The notes: generated by a model from the sequence alone, not told the origin. Positions 17,328-26,154 are shown, numbered from the stretch's first letter. The stretch is DNA of 64,000 bases from Arthrobacter sp. M2012083 (GCF_000281065.1 NZ_AKKK01000027.1:21363-85362), one strand, 5' to 3'. A program made the numbers and translations.

Positions 17328-18220
17328 GCACCGAATTCCCGCTGAGCGCGGGCGGCTACACGGCAGTTGTGACCGCCCGCGCGGCTGCGCTGCGCGTCCT
17401 CCGGTTTAAAGGCCGGGATCTTGTCGTCCCATTTCCGGAGGGCGGTCCGATCCCGGACTACCGTGGCGTTATTGCCGCGCCGTGGCCAAACAGGATCGCG
17501 GACGGCACGTACAGCTTCGACGGCGCCGAGCACCGCGTGGCGATGAACGAACCAGAGCGGGCCACCGCGTTGCACGGGCTGGCCTTCCCTCTTGAGTGGG
17601 CCCTGAAAGAGTCCGACGCCGGATCGCTCACCCTAAGCTGCACGGTTGGCCCCACGGCGGGATACCCGTTCGTGGTGGAGCTGTCGGCTCGATTCATGCT
17701 GGACGATGCCGGACTTCATACGTCCGTCACAGCGCGGAACGCCGCCGACGTCGCTGCCCCTTACGGCGTGTGCCCACACCCTTACCTTGTGGCCGGCACG
17801 TCACCGCTGGATGATTGGGTTCTCGAGTTCGCCGCCGATTCTTTCCTGGAAGTCACGCCGGACCGGCTGCTGCCCGTGGGTGTCGTGGGCGTAGAAGGCC
17901 ACGACTTCGACTTCCGTTCCCCGCGGGCCATTGGCAGCACGGAAATCGACCACGCTTTCACAGGAATAACGTTCGACGGCGGGCTGGCGCGGCTGTCGCT
18001 ACGCGACCCGGCGGGCACCGGCGTCGGGATGTCTTGGGACGAAAGCTGCCCTTGGCTGCAGATCCATACGGCAGACAAGCCGGCACCCGTCCCGGGCCGA
18101 ATCGGACTGGCTGTGGAGCCCATGACGTGCCCGCCGGATGCCTTCAACAGCGGCACGGATCTGATCCGACTGGAACCCGGCGCCGAACACACGGCGTCCT
18201 GGAGCATCTACGCCCTATAG
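17324..18220 (+). CDS. galM: Aldose 1-epimerase (sugar mutarotase)
   Basis: This 298-residue beta-sandwich enzyme interconverts alpha and beta anomers, here presumably of arabinose, to feed the isomerase. Catalytic elements visible are ATALHGLAF (His), CPHPYLVAG (His) and [13 protein letters not shown] (Glu). The start is a GTG overlapping the araA stop (GTGA at 17324-17327), so it is the fourth coupled gene of the ara operon. It converges on the LacI gene at 18248 with only 27 bases between the stops. Confidence 0.88.
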   Translation: MSTEFPLSAGGYTAVVTARAAALRVLRFKGRDLVVPFPEGGPIPDYRGVIAAPWPNRIADGTYSFDGAEHRVAMNEPERATALHGLAFPLEWALKESDAGSLTLSCTVGPTAGYPFVVELSARFMLDDAGLHTSVTARNAADVAAPYGVCPHPYLVAGTSPLDDWVLEFAADSFLEVTPDRLLPVGVVGVEGHDFDFRSPRAIGSTEIDHAFTGITFDGGLARLSLRDPAGTGVGMSWDESCPWLQIHTADKPAPVPGRIGLAVEPMTCPPDAFNSGTDLIRLEPGAEHTASWSIYAL

Positions 18221-18222
18221 AG

Positions 18223-18248
18223 ACCCCACCAGGTGGTGCGTCCGGGGT
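18223..18248. terminator. Possible two-way terminator between converging genes
   Basis: ACCCC (18223-18227) and GGGGT (18244-18248) enclose CACC/GGTG, giving an interrupted hairpin between two convergent stop codons. There is no T-run and the last bases fall in the LacI stop codon. Confidence 0.3.
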
Positions 18249-19264
18249 TAGCTATCTGCGCCCGCGGTGCTTTGCCGGACCACCAACTCGGGGGTGAACA
18301 CCACGGACCGGTGTTTGGTTCCGCCGCTCTCCTGCTCCTCCGCGAGCAGCTCGATCGCCGTCCGGCCAAGCGCCTCAGTGGGCTGGCGGATGGACGACAA
18401 CGGCACCACAGCCGAGATGGCAAAATCGATGTCGTCGTAGCCGATGAGAGCGATGTCCTCAGGAATACGAACAGTGCGCAGCATCGTCAGGGATTGCATG
18501 ACTCCGAGGGCCAGGAGGTCGTTGGAGCAGAAGACGGCTTCCGGCCGCTCTTCCGGGGAGCGTTCCACCAAGCTGTTGCCCACCTTTCGGCCGGTCAGGA
18601 CAGTCTGCCCTTCGGAGTCGAGCACCTCAATGCTGGCATCCGATACTTCACCGACAGCGCGCTGCGCGCCCTTGAGTCGGCTTGCCACCTGGCGGATGGA
18701 GGGCGTGCCAACAAAAGCCAGACGACGGCGGCCTATGTCCAACAGGTGCTTGGCGGCCAAATAGCCGCCTTCCTCATCATCTACGGAGACTGAGCTGCAA
18801 CGCTCGGTGTCGGCGAGTTCATCCACCAGGACCGTTGGGACTCCCCGTTCGCGGAGGGTATCGATCCGCTGACCCACGTCGCCGACCGGCGAAATCAGCA
18901 GGCCTTGGACGCGCTGCTCTTGGAACAGGTCCATATAGTGGGCTTCCCGCGAAGCGTCCTGGCCGCTATCCCCCACAAGGACGACGCTGCCCAAAGTCGT
19001 CGCCGCATCTTCCGCCGCACGAGCCACGGAGGAGAAGAAAGGGTTTCCAACGTCGAGCACGATCAAGCCGATGGTCCTGCTTTGTCCGGCGCGGAGTTGG
19101 CGGGCGGCGTCGTTGCGGACAAAGCCAAGTTCAGCGATGGATTTCAGGACGCGTTCCTTGGTCCTCTGCGAAACCCGATCCGGATAGTTCAGCACATTGG
19201 AAACAGTTCCCACTGCTACTTGGGCGTGGGTTGCAACGTCTTTGATGCTGGCTGTCTGCGACAT
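18248..19264 (-). CDS. LacI-family transcriptional regulator of the rhamnose operon
   Basis: This 338-residue protein has a LacI helix-turn-helix (IKDVATHAQVAVGTVSNVLN) and a sugar-binding domain (TIGLIVLDVGNPFFSSVARA; AVFCSNDLLALG; LIGYDDIDFA). I chose the ATG at 19264; an in-frame ATG at 19315 lies inside the rha promoter. It is divergent from the rhamnose operon, whose promoter carries a palindrome of the TGAAtCGnTTCA type expected for VGTVSNVLN recognition helices. It therefore most likely represses the rha genes and responds to L-rhamnose or rhamnulose. Confidence 0.87.
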   Translation of the reverse strand: MSQTASIKDVATHAQVAVGTVSNVLNYPDRVSQRTKERVLKSIAELGFVRNDAARQLRAGQSRTIGLIVLDVGNPFFSSVARAAEDAATTLGSVVLVGDSGQDASREAHYMDLFQEQRVQGLLISPVGDVGQRIDTLRERGVPTVLVDELADTERCSSVSVDDEEGGYLAAKHLLDIGRRRLAFVGTPSIRQVASRLKGAQRAVGEVSDASIEVLDSEGQTVLTGRKVGNSLVERSPEERPEAVFCSNDLLALGVMQSLTMLRTVRIPEDIALIGYDDIDFAISAVVPLSSIRQPTEALGRTAIELLAEEQESGGTKHRSVVFTPELVVRQSTAGADS

Positions 19265-19308
19265 GCTTTCCGATCTCCGCTGGCTGACGTCAAGGTGTTG
19301 GAAACGCC

Positions 19309-19365
19309 TTGACACCCTCCCGTGTACGAGGGTAATTTGAATCGTAACAAATGAAACGATTCAAA
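19309..19365 (+). promoter_or_regulatory. rha operon promoter and operator
   Basis: TTGACA (19309-19314), an 18-base spacer and TAATTT (19333-19338) form a candidate promoter. TTTGAATCGT (19336-19345) and ACGATTCAAA (19356-19365) are perfect inverse repeats ten bases apart. Within them TGAAACGATTCA (19352-19363) is itself a LacI-type palindrome (10 of 12). Either the long repeat or this inner site would cover the -10 and start region. Confidence 0.6.
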
Positions 19366-19390
19366 GACGAGTAACCCTGGAGATCCGCAC

Positions 19391-19798
19391 ATGAGGGTTT
19401 GTTTCCGTTCATCAGTCCAGCCGGAACTAATGGCCGAGTACAAGCAGCGCCACGCCGCCGTATGGCCGGAGATGCTGTCCGCACTGAAAAACGCAGGGTG
19501 GAACAACTACTCACTGTTCCTCGCTTCGGACGGCCAATTGATCGGCTATTTGGAATGCGAAAACTACGAGGCAGCCAGAGCCCGTATGGCTGTGACTGAG
19601 GTCAATGCCCGGTGGCAAGCAGAGATGGCCACCCTCTTCGCAGACAGCGACGTCCCTCCGGACCAGGCCTTTGAAATCGTTGAAGAAGTTTTCAACCTCG
19701 AAGACCAGCTTGACGCTGCCGGCATCGTCGCAGATGCCCCCGGCACAGCACGCATAGACACAGACCCAACCCGCGAATACCTAAAGGAACAAGCATGA
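19391..19798 (+). CDS. rhaM: L-rhamnose mutarotase
   Basis: This 135-residue member of the RhaM/RhaU (DUF718) family interconverts alpha- and beta-L-rhamnose. Family features are CFRSSVQPELMAEYKQRHAAVWPEM (read in two parts: the Tyr/His of the active site and WPEM), AGWNNYSLFL and YLECENYEAA. The usual length is about 105; the extra C-terminal 30 residues are a common actinobacterial tail. CTGGAGATCCGCAC precedes the ATG. The stop overlaps the isomerase gene (ATGA), so it is first in a coupled operon. Confidence 0.9.
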   Translation: MRVCFRSSVQPELMAEYKQRHAAVWPEMLSALKNAGWNNYSLFLASDGQLIGYLECENYEAARARMAVTEVNARWQAEMATLFADSDVPPDQAFEIVEEVFNLEDQLDAAGIVADAPGTARIDTDPTREYLKEQA

Positions 19799-20973
19799 AC
19801 ACCACAGAATCGGCCCTGGGCCGTCTAGGGGAACTGGCCATTGAAGTGCCGTCCTGGGCCTACGGAAACTCCGGGACCCGGTTCAAGGTCTTCGGCACCC
19901 CTGGTACTCCCCGCACGGTACAGGAAAAGATCGCCGACGCCGCCAAGGTTCACGAGCTGACGGGGCTGGCACCCACCGTGGCGCTGCACATTCCGTGGGA
20001 CAAGGTGGATGACTACGCCGCCCTGCGCGAATACGCCGCCGGCTTGGGCGTTGGACTGGGCACTATCAACTCCAACACTTTCCAGGATGACGAGTACAAG
20101 TTCGGCTCGCTGACCTCGTCCAACGAGTCAGTGCGCCGTCGCGCCATCGACCACCACCTTGAGTGCATCGACATCATGCACGCCACCGGGTCCAAGGACC
20201 TGAAGATCTGGCTCGCTGACGGCACCAACTACCCGGGCCAGGACGACATCCGCGGCCGCCAGGACCGCCTCGCGGAGTCCCTCCAAGAGATCTACGCGGG
20301 CCTCGGAGACGAGCAGCGCCTGGTCCTGGAGTACAAGTTCTTTGAGCCGGCGTTTTATCACACCGATGTTCCGGACTGGGGTACTTCCTACGCGCAGACC
20401 CTCGCCTTGGGCGAGAAGGCGTTCGTCTGCCTGGACACCGGCCACCACGCTCCGGGCACCAACATCGAGTTCATCGTGATGCAGCTCCTGCGCCTGGGCA
20501 AGCTGGGCTCCTTCGATTTCAACTCCCGCTTCTATGCCGACGACGACCTGATTGTTGGTGCGGCCGATCCGTTCCAGTTGTTCCGCATCATGCACGAGGT
20601 CATCCGTGGTGGCGGCTTCGGCAAGTCGTCAGGAAAAGAGTCCGGCGTCGCGCTGATGCTCGACCAGTGCCACAACCTTGAAGAGAAGATTCCCGGCCAG
20701 ATCCGCTCGGTCCTGAACGTCCAGGAAATGACGGCCCGCGCCCTGCTGGTGGACACCGCGGCGCTCTCCGAAGCCCAGCGTGCCGGGGATGTCCTGGCCG
20801 CGAATGGCATCTTCAACGATGCTTTCTACACCGATGTCCGCCCGCTCCTGGCCGAGTGGCGCGAATCCCGCGGCCTGCCTGCCGACCCGATGGCCGCGTA
20901 CAAGGCCAGCGGCTACCAGAAGAAGATCAACGAGGACCGCGCAGGCGGCCAGCAAGCCGGATGGGGCGCATAA
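19795..20973 (+). CDS. rhaI: L-rhamnose isomerase (Pseudomonas type)
   Basis: This 392-residue TIM-barrel metalloenzyme converts L-rhamnose to L-rhamnulose. It resembles the RhaI type rather than E. coli RhaA. Metal-site and substrate motifs include ALHIPWDKVDD, KIWLADGTNYPGQDD, LVLEYKFFEPAFYHTDVPDWG (quoted in overlapping halves: Glu and His), VCLDTGHHAPGTN and SFDFNSRFYADDDL. It overlaps the mutarotase gene by four bases and lies two bases before the aldolase/dehydrogenase gene. Confidence 0.92.
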   Translation: MNTTESALGRLGELAIEVPSWAYGNSGTRFKVFGTPGTPRTVQEKIADAAKVHELTGLAPTVALHIPWDKVDDYAALREYAAGLGVGLGTINSNTFQDDEYKFGSLTSSNESVRRRAIDHHLECIDIMHATGSKDLKIWLADGTNYPGQDDIRGRQDRLAESLQEIYAGLGDEQRLVLEYKFFEPAFYHTDVPDWGTSYAQTLALGEKAFVCLDTGHHAPGTNIEFIVMQLLRLGKLGSFDFNSRFYADDDLIVGAADPFQLFRIMHEVIRGGGFGKSSGKESGVALMLDQCHNLEEKIPGQIRSVLNVQEMTARALLVDTAALSEAQRAGDVLAANGIFNDAFYTDVRPLLAEWRESRGLPADPMAAYKASGYQKKINEDRAGGQQAGWGA

Positions 20974-20975
20974 GC

Positions 20976-23015
20976 ATGACTACCAACAAGACCGTTGAAG
21001 ACCTGATTTCCCGCTCCAACCGCCTCGGCGCGGACAAGCGGAACACCAACTTCGCCGGCGGCAACACCTCCGCCAAAGGCACTGGGAAGGACCCGGTCAC
21101 GGGCCAGGACGTTGAGCTCCTCTGGGTCAAGGGCTCCGGTGGCGACCTCGGCACGCTCAAAGCGGAGAACCTTGCTGTACTCCGGCTGGACCGGCTGCAG
21201 GCACTCAAGGCTGTTTACCCCGGCGTCGAGCGTGAAGACGACATGGTAGCCGCGTTCGATTACTGCCTACACGGTAAGGGCGGCGCTGCACCGTCGATCG
21301 ATACCGCGATGCACGGGCTCGTTGATGCTGCACACGTTGACCACCTGCACCCGGACTCGGGCATCGCCATCGCCACCGCGGTGGACGGCGAGGCGCTGAC
21401 CTCCAAAATCTTTGGCGACAAAGTTGTCTGGGTTCCGTGGCGTCGCCCCGGCTTCCAGCTGGGCCTGGACATCGCCGCAATCAAGGAAGCCAACCCGCAG
21501 GCCATCGGCACCATCCTGGGCGGCCACGGCATCACCGCGTGGGGAGCCACCAGCGAAGAGGCCGAGACTAACTCGCTCTGGATCATCGATCAGGCCGAGA
21601 ACTACATCAAGGAAAACGGCAAGGCCGAGCCTTTCGGCGCCAAGCTCCCCGGCTATGGCGCCCTCCCCGAAGCCGAGCGCAAAGCCAGGGCTGCTGCCCT
21701 CGCACCCGTAATCCGCGGCCTGGCCTCCACGGACAAGCCACAACTGGGGCACTTCAGTGATGACGCCGTGGTCCTTGAATTCCTTGAGTCGGCGGAGCAC
21801 CCGCGCCTTGGTGCCCTGGGCACCTCCTGCCCGGACCACTTCCTTCGCACCAAGGTCAAGCCGCTGGTCCTGGACCTCCCTGCCGATGCCCCTCTCGAAC
21901 AAGCGCTCAACCGCCTCAAGGAACTCCACGCGGCCTACCGTGAGGATTACCAGGCGTACTACGACCGGCATGCCGACGCCGACAGCCCGGCACTGCGCGG
22001 CGCAGACCCGGCCATCGTGCTGGTTCCCGGCGTTGGCATGTTCTCCTTCGGCAAGGACAAGCAGACCGCTCGCGTGGCCGGCGAGTTCTACATCAACGCC
22101 ATCAACGTGATGCGCGGCGCCGAGGCCATCTCCACCTACGCCCCGATCGGGGAATCCGAGAAGTTCCGCATCGAGTACTGGGCACTGGAAGAAGCCAAGC
22201 TCGCCCGGATGCCCAAGCCCAAGTCCCACGCCACCCGCATCGCGCTGGTGACCGGAGCGGCGTCGGGTATTGGCAAGGCGATCGCCACCCGGCTGGTGTC
22301 CGACGGCGCGTGCGTAGTCATTGCCGACCTGAACCTCGAGAACGCCCACAAGGTGGCCGAGGAACTGGGCGGTTCCGACGTCGCCATCGGCGTCCAGGCG
22401 GACGTGACCGACGAAACCCAGATCGCCGCCGCAATCCAGGAAGCCGTGCTCGCGTTCGGTGGCCTGGACCTGGTGGTCAACAACGCCGGCCTCTCCATCT
22501 CCAAGCCGCTGCTGGAAACCACCGAGAAGGACTGGGACCTCCAGCACAACGTCATGGCCAAGGGTTCGTTCCTGGTATCCAAGGCCGCCGCCAAGGTCAT
22601 GATCGATCAGGGCCTGGGCGGAGACATCATCTACATCTCCTCCAAGAACTCCGTATTCGCCGGCCCCAACAACATCGCGTACTCCGCCACCAAAGCAGAC
22701 CAGGCCCACCAGGTCCGCCTGCTCGCCGCTGAACTGGGCGAATACGGCGTTCGCGTCAACGGCATCAACCCCGACGGCGTGGTCCGCGGCTCCGGCATCT
22801 TCGCCGGCGGCTGGGGCGCCAAGAGGGCTGCCGTGTACGGCGTAGACGAGCAGGAACTGGGCAAGTACTACGCCCAGCGCACGCTCCTCAAGCGCGAAGT
22901 CCTCCCCGAGCACGTCGCCAACGCCACCGCCGTCCTCACCAGCAACGAACTGTCCCACACCACCGGCCTCCACATCCCCGTGGACGCCGGCGTTGCGGCA
23001 GCATTCCTGCGCTAG
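20976..23015 (+). CDS. rhaEW: Bifunctional rhamnulose-1-phosphate aldolase / L-lactaldehyde dehydrogenase
   Basis: This 679-residue fusion has two parts. The N-terminal ~420 residues form a class II aldolase domain (FAGGNTSAKG; VDHLHPDSGIAIA with zinc His; GGHGITAWG) that cleaves L-rhamnulose 1-phosphate to dihydroxyacetone phosphate and L-lactaldehyde. The C-terminal ~255 residues are a short-chain dehydrogenase (LVTGAASGIGKAIA nucleotide loop, NNAGLS, catalytic YSATK) that oxidises the lactaldehyde. The ATG at 20976 is two bases after the isomerase stop; frames extending further upstream overlap rhaI. The architecture is known from Bacillus and actinobacterial rhamnose operons. Confidence 0.92.
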   Translation: MTTNKTVEDLISRSNRLGADKRNTNFAGGNTSAKGTGKDPVTGQDVELLWVKGSGGDLGTLKAENLAVLRLDRLQALKAVYPGVEREDDMVAAFDYCLHGKGGAAPSIDTAMHGLVDAAHVDHLHPDSGIAIATAVDGEALTSKIFGDKVVWVPWRRPGFQLGLDIAAIKEANPQAIGTILGGHGITAWGATSEEAETNSLWIIDQAENYIKENGKAEPFGAKLPGYGALPEAERKARAAALAPVIRGLASTDKPQLGHFSDDAVVLEFLESAEHPRLGALGTSCPDHFLRTKVKPLVLDLPADAPLEQALNRLKELHAAYREDYQAYYDRHADADSPALRGADPAIVLVPGVGMFSFGKDKQTARVAGEFYINAINVMRGAEAISTYAPIGESEKFRIEYWALEEAKLARMPKPKSHATRIALVTGAASGIGKAIATRLVSDGACVVIADLNLENAHKVAEELGGSDVAIGVQADVTDETQIAAAIQEAVLAFGGLDLVVNNAGLSISKPLLETTEKDWDLQHNVMAKGSFLVSKAAAKVMIDQGLGGDIIYISSKNSVFAGPNNIAYSATKADQAHQVRLLAAELGEYGVRVNGINPDGVVRGSGIFAGGWGAKRAAVYGVDEQELGKYYAQRTLLKREVLPEHVANATAVLTSNELSHTTGLHIPVDAGVAAAFLR

Positions 23016-23023
23016 GACTGACA

Positions 23024-24562
23024 GTGAACAACGGAACCACCGCGAGCACCGCCCCGGCATACGCCGGGGCGGTGTCCGCTCCCGCAGTGTTTGCCGCCGT
23101 CGACATCGGCGCCTCCTCCGGCCGTGTCATGCTGGGCCGCGTCTCACCTGAGTCCGGGGTGTCCCTGGAAACCATTCATCGCTTCCCCAACGGCGTCATA
23201 GAGCTCCACGGCGGCCTCCGCTGGGACTTCGACGCCCTGTTCGCTGAGCTGCTTAAGGGCCTGGCGGCCGCCGCTACCGCGGCACGTGAGAACGGCGAGC
23301 GCATCGTTAGCATCGGGATCGACACCTGGGCTGTCGACTACGGCTTGGTGGACAAAGCCGGCGAACTCACGGCGCAGCCGTACAGCTACCGGGACGAGCG
23401 CAGCCGCGGCACCGTTGAGCGGGTCCATGCCGTCATTTCCCCGGAGAAGCTGTATGCCACTACTGGCTTGCAGTACTTGCAGTTCAACACCGTGTACCAG
23501 CTTGCGGCAGAACCGAACCTGGACGGTGTGCAGGCACTCCTGATCCCGGACCTGATCGCGTTCCTTCTCACGGGTGAGCGCCGGACCGAGGCTACAAATG
23601 CTTCCACCACCGGCCTTTTCGACGCCGTTTCGGGCGAGTGGGCAACGGAAGTCCTGGATGCCCTGGGACTGCCCAGGAACATCTTCCCGCCGCTCATCCA
23701 ACCCGGCGAACCCGTGGGTACGCTTCTGTCCTCGGTCCTTGAGCAAACGGGGTTGCCCGCCGACACCACCGTGGTGGCCGTGGGTTCGCATGACACAGCG
23801 TCCGCAGTCGCCGCCGTCCCGTCTCAGGGTCCGGGTACAACCGGGCAAGCAGATTTCGCCTACATCTCCTCTGGCACTTGGTCCCTTGTGGGCGTGGAGT
23901 TGGACGCCCCGGTGCTCACCGAAGCGAGCCGCAAGGCCAACTTCACCAACGAACGCGGCGTGGACGGCACCATCCGCTACCTCCGCAACGTGGGTGGCCT
24001 GTGGCTGTTGAGCGAATGCCAGCGTACGTGGGCTGTCCAGGGATTCAGCCAGTCGCTCCCGGCTTTGCTTGACTCAGCTGCTGCGCTCCCTGCCGGCGGT
24101 CCGCAGATCAATGCCGATGATCCTGCGTTCACCGCGCCGGACAACATGCCGGACCGTATCCGGGCAGCCGTGCGCAACACAGGTGCAGTGCTCCCGGACC
24201 GGCCCGCCGCCGTCGTGCGTTGCATTATGGATAGCCTCGCGGCCGGATATGCGCGCACATTGGCCGACGCCGAGCGGCTCACCGGCCGGAGCACCGGCGT
24301 GGTGCACATTGTGGGTGGCGGTTCGCAGAACCGGCTCCTTTGCCAGCTTACTGCTGACGCAACCGGTAAGCCTGTGGTCGCGGGACCTGTTGAAGCAACG
24401 GCCCAAGGCAATGTCCTGGTCCAGGCCCGGGCAGCCGGGGCGGTGGCCGGCGGGTTGGCCGAGCTGCGTGCGTTGGTGGTGGCGGGAACCGCACTGGAAC
24501 ACTACGAGCCGGCAGGTCTGGAGTCTGGTACGTCACAGCGCCGGGTGAGGGTGCCGCGCTAA
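23024..24562 (+). CDS. rhaB: L-rhamnulokinase
   Basis: This FGGY-family kinase phosphorylates L-rhamnulose to rhamnulose 1-phosphate, the aldolase substrate. Motifs are AAVDIGASSGRVMLGRV (phosphate loop), GIDTWAVDYGLVD, YRDERSRGTVERV, AVGSHDTASAV (catalytic Asp), YISSGTWSLVG and HIVGGGSQNRLLCQL. Starting at the GTG 23024 (TAGGA seven bases before) it has 512 residues. A GTG at 23072 also gives a normal family N-terminus. A perfect 12-bp hairpin at 23047-23074 lies between the two candidate starts. It ends the rha operon. Confidence 0.92.
   Translation: MNNGTTASTAPAYAGAVSAPAVFAAVDIGASSGRVMLGRVSPESGVSLETIHRFPNGVIELHGGLRWDFDALFAELLKGLAAAATAARENGERIVSIGIDTWAVDYGLVDKAGELTAQPYSYRDERSRGTVERVHAVISPEKLYATTGLQYLQFNTVYQLAAEPNLDGVQALLIPDLIAFLLTGERRTEATNASTTGLFDAVSGEWATEVLDALGLPRNIFPPLIQPGEPVGTLLSSVLEQTGLPADTTVVAVGSHDTASAVAAVPSQGPGTTGQADFAYISSGTWSLVGVELDAPVLTEASRKANFTNERGVDGTIRYLRNVGGLWLLSECQRTWAVQGFSQSLPALLDSAAALPAGGPQINADDPAFTAPDNMPDRIRAAVRNTGAVLPDRPAAVVRCIMDSLAAGYARTLADAERLTGRSTGVVHIVGGGSQNRLLCQLTADATGKPVVAGPVEATAQGNVLVQARAAGAVAGGLAELRALVVAGTALEHYEPAGLESGTSQRRVRVPR
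23047..23074 (+). repeat. Perfect 12-bp hairpin at the start of rhaB
   Basis: CACCGCCCCGGC (23047-23058) and GCCGGGGCGGTG (23063-23074) pair perfectly around ATAC. If rhaB starts at 23072, this is an intercistronic hairpin covering that start codon. If it starts at 23024, it sits in codons 8-17. Confidence 0.8.
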
Positions 24563-24565
24563 ACT
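24560..24565 (+). promoter_or_regulatory. Candidate -10 box for panD
   Basis: TAAACT overlaps the rhaB stop and ends nine bases before the panD ATG. It suggests a very short leader or none. Confidence 0.3.
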
Positions 24566-24574
24566 GATCGCATT

Positions 24575-25006
24575 ATGATCCGCACAATGTTCAAGTCCAA
24601 GATCCACCGCGCAACGGTGACCCACGCCGACCTTCATTACGTCGGTTCGGTCACTGTCGACCTGGACCTCCTGGATGCGGCCGACATCCTGCCCGGTGAG
24701 CTCGTCTCCATTGTTGACGTCACCAACGGGGCCCGGCTGGAAACGTACACGATTGCCGGCGAGCGGGGTTCCGGCGTGATCGGGATCAACGGCGCGGCAG
24801 CCCACATGGTCCACGTTGGCGACACCGTCATCCTTATCACCTACGCGGAGATGACCACGGAAGAGGCACGGACTTACGAGCCGCGGGTTGTCCACGTGGG
24901 CAAGGACAACAAAATCCTGCAGCTCGACAACGACCCCGCGGAGGGCCACACTCCAGGACTTATGCGCCCGCCCCACGCGCTCAGTAACGCAGCGCACCTT
25001 AGCTAG
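24575..25006 (+). CDS. panD: Aspartate 1-decarboxylase
   Basis: This 143-residue pyruvoyl enzyme makes beta-alanine from L-aspartate for pantothenate and CoA synthesis. The self-cleavage site is intact: HYVGSVTVD places Gly24-Ser25 exactly as in E. coli, and Ser25 becomes the pyruvoyl group. Other family stretches are [33 protein letters not shown] and VILITYAEM. It follows rhaB on the same strand by 12 bases but belongs to a different pathway, and has its own -10-like box. Confidence 0.95.
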   Translation: MIRTMFKSKIHRATVTHADLHYVGSVTVDLDLLDAADILPGELVSIVDVTNGARLETYTIAGERGSGVIGINGAAAHMVHVGDTVILITYAEMTTEEARTYEPRVVHVGKDNKILQLDNDPAEGHTPGLMRPPHALSNAAHLS

Positions 25007-25066
25007 GTCGCAACAGCAACGTTCGACGGGTGTCCTCAATGTCCGTATGACGGAACTCTCCCGAGA

Positions 25067-25100
25067 AAACGCTTACTCAGATCGCGTTTGTGGCTAAGCT
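25067..25100 (+). promoter_or_regulatory. Inverted repeat and -10 box before the AEC transporter
   Basis: AAACGC (25067-25072) and GCGTTT (25084-25089) are perfect inverse repeats 11 bases apart. TAAGCT (25095-25100) follows as a candidate -10, seven bases before the GTG of a tiny ORF at 25108. The repeat lies in the -10 to -35 interval, where a repressor could act. Confidence 0.35.
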
Positions 25101-25107
25101 GTCATTC

Positions 25108-25143
25108 GTGACCCAACCAGCCTCCGCTCGCACAGCTCCATGA
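25108..25143 (+). CDS. Candidate 11-codon leaderless upstream ORF
   Basis: GTG at 25108 is seven bases after a TAAGCT box and opens an 11-residue frame (VTQPASARTAP). Its stop TGA (25141-25143) overlaps the ATG of the AEC transporter as ATGA. There is no ribosome-binding site for the transporter, so re-initiation after this mini-ORF would be a natural way to translate it. It may be purely regulatory. Confidence 0.35.
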   Translation: MTQPASARTAP

Positions 25144-26066
25144 TCGGCGTCCTGTCCGGGTTCTTCGTGGTGTGGGCCATCATCCTGGTGGGCATGTTTG
25201 TTGGACGGCGGAACATCCTGGGCGAGAACGCCCGGTCGGTGCTGAGTTCGCTGACGTTCTTCGTGGCGAGCCCTGCTTTGCTGTTCGAGACCCTGAGCAA
25301 AGCCAAACTGCATGACGTTTTCGCTGCTCCCCTCCTGGTCACTGCCGTAGGGGCCGTAGCGACGGGCCTGTTGTTCTTCCTGATCGTGAAGTTCTGGCTG
25401 AAACGAACCATGCCGGAAGCCCTCATGTCCTCCATGAGCGCGTCCTTGGCAAACTCAGCCAACCTCGGCATCCCCATTGCCGTCTTTGTGCTGGGTGACG
25501 CCAGCTATGTGGCGCCGCTGCTGATCTTCCAGTTGGCGTTCTTCACCCCGATGTACCTCATGGCCCTCGATGCCAGCACCAGCTCACACCGCACCACGTT
25601 CCTCCGCTTCCTGCTGATGATCGTGAGGAATCCCATGATCGTTGGCTCAGCCCTGGGACTTCTGGTGGCGGGCACGGGCTTCCACGTCCCGACCCTGATT
25701 CTGGAGCCCATCCACCTGATCGGCGGTGCCGCGATTCCGGCCATGTTGATGTCCTTCGGCATGAGCCTGAACGGATCCAAGCCACTGCAAAAAACCGCAG
25801 GTCGCAGGTTGGATACCTTGCTGGCCAGCGGGTTCAAGCTCATTGTCCACCCGTTGATCGCGTACTTGTTCGCCCGGTTCGCCTTGGGCATGGACGGGCA
25901 TGCCCTCTTCGCGGTGGTGGTCACCTCTGCGTTGCCTACCGCGCAGAACGTGTTCGTCGCCGCGAACCGCTACCAAGCGGGAATCACCGTGGCCAAGGAC
26001 ACCGTTCTCATCACCACCATCGTGGCAGTGCCGGCCATGATCGCCGTGGCGCTCCTGCTCGCCTGA
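25140..26066 (+). CDS. AEC family transporter (auxin efflux carrier-like)
   Basis: This 308-residue membrane protein has about ten hydrophobic helices in two inverted halves with the AEC pattern: FVGRRNILGENARSVLSSLTFFVASPALLF, quoted partly, holds the first crossover, and PTAQNVFVAANRYQAG near the end holds the conserved Asn. Members export or take up organic anions such as malate or malonate; the substrate is unknown here. Its ATG at 25140 lacks a ribosome-binding site and overlaps a short leaderless ORF. Confidence 0.85.
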   Translation: MIGVLSGFFVVWAIILVGMFVGRRNILGENARSVLSSLTFFVASPALLFETLSKAKLHDVFAAPLLVTAVGAVATGLLFFLIVKFWLKRTMPEALMSSMSASLANSANLGIPIAVFVLGDASYVAPLLIFQLAFFTPMYLMALDASTSSHRTTFLRFLLMIVRNPMIVGSALGLLVAGTGFHVPTLILEPIHLIGGAAIPAMLMSFGMSLNGSKPLQKTAGRRLDTLLASGFKLIVHPLIAYLFARFALGMDGHALFAVVVTSALPTAQNVFVAANRYQAGITVAKDTVLITTIVAVPAMIAVALLLA

Positions 26067-26070
26067 CTCC

Positions 26071-26110
26071 CAGGCACGTAGCAGATCAAGCAGGCAGGTA
26101 GCAGATCAAG
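26071..26110 (+). repeat. Two 20-bp tandem direct repeats
   Basis: CAGGCACGTAGCAGATCAAG (26071-26090) is followed at once by the same sequence with one change, C to G at its seventh base (26091-26110). They lie between the convergent AEC transporter and GH15 genes and do not form a hairpin. Confidence 0.85.
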
Positions 26111-26154
26111 CCGTTGAGTGCGTTCAGAACGGCCCGACCTGCGTCCTGGTTGGG

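Noticed and set aside
21267..23060. 597-codon open frame on the minus strand
   Set aside because: It lies opposite rhaEW, in a GC-rich gene where antisense frames stay open by codon bias; its Gly/Val/Asp-rich product matches no family.
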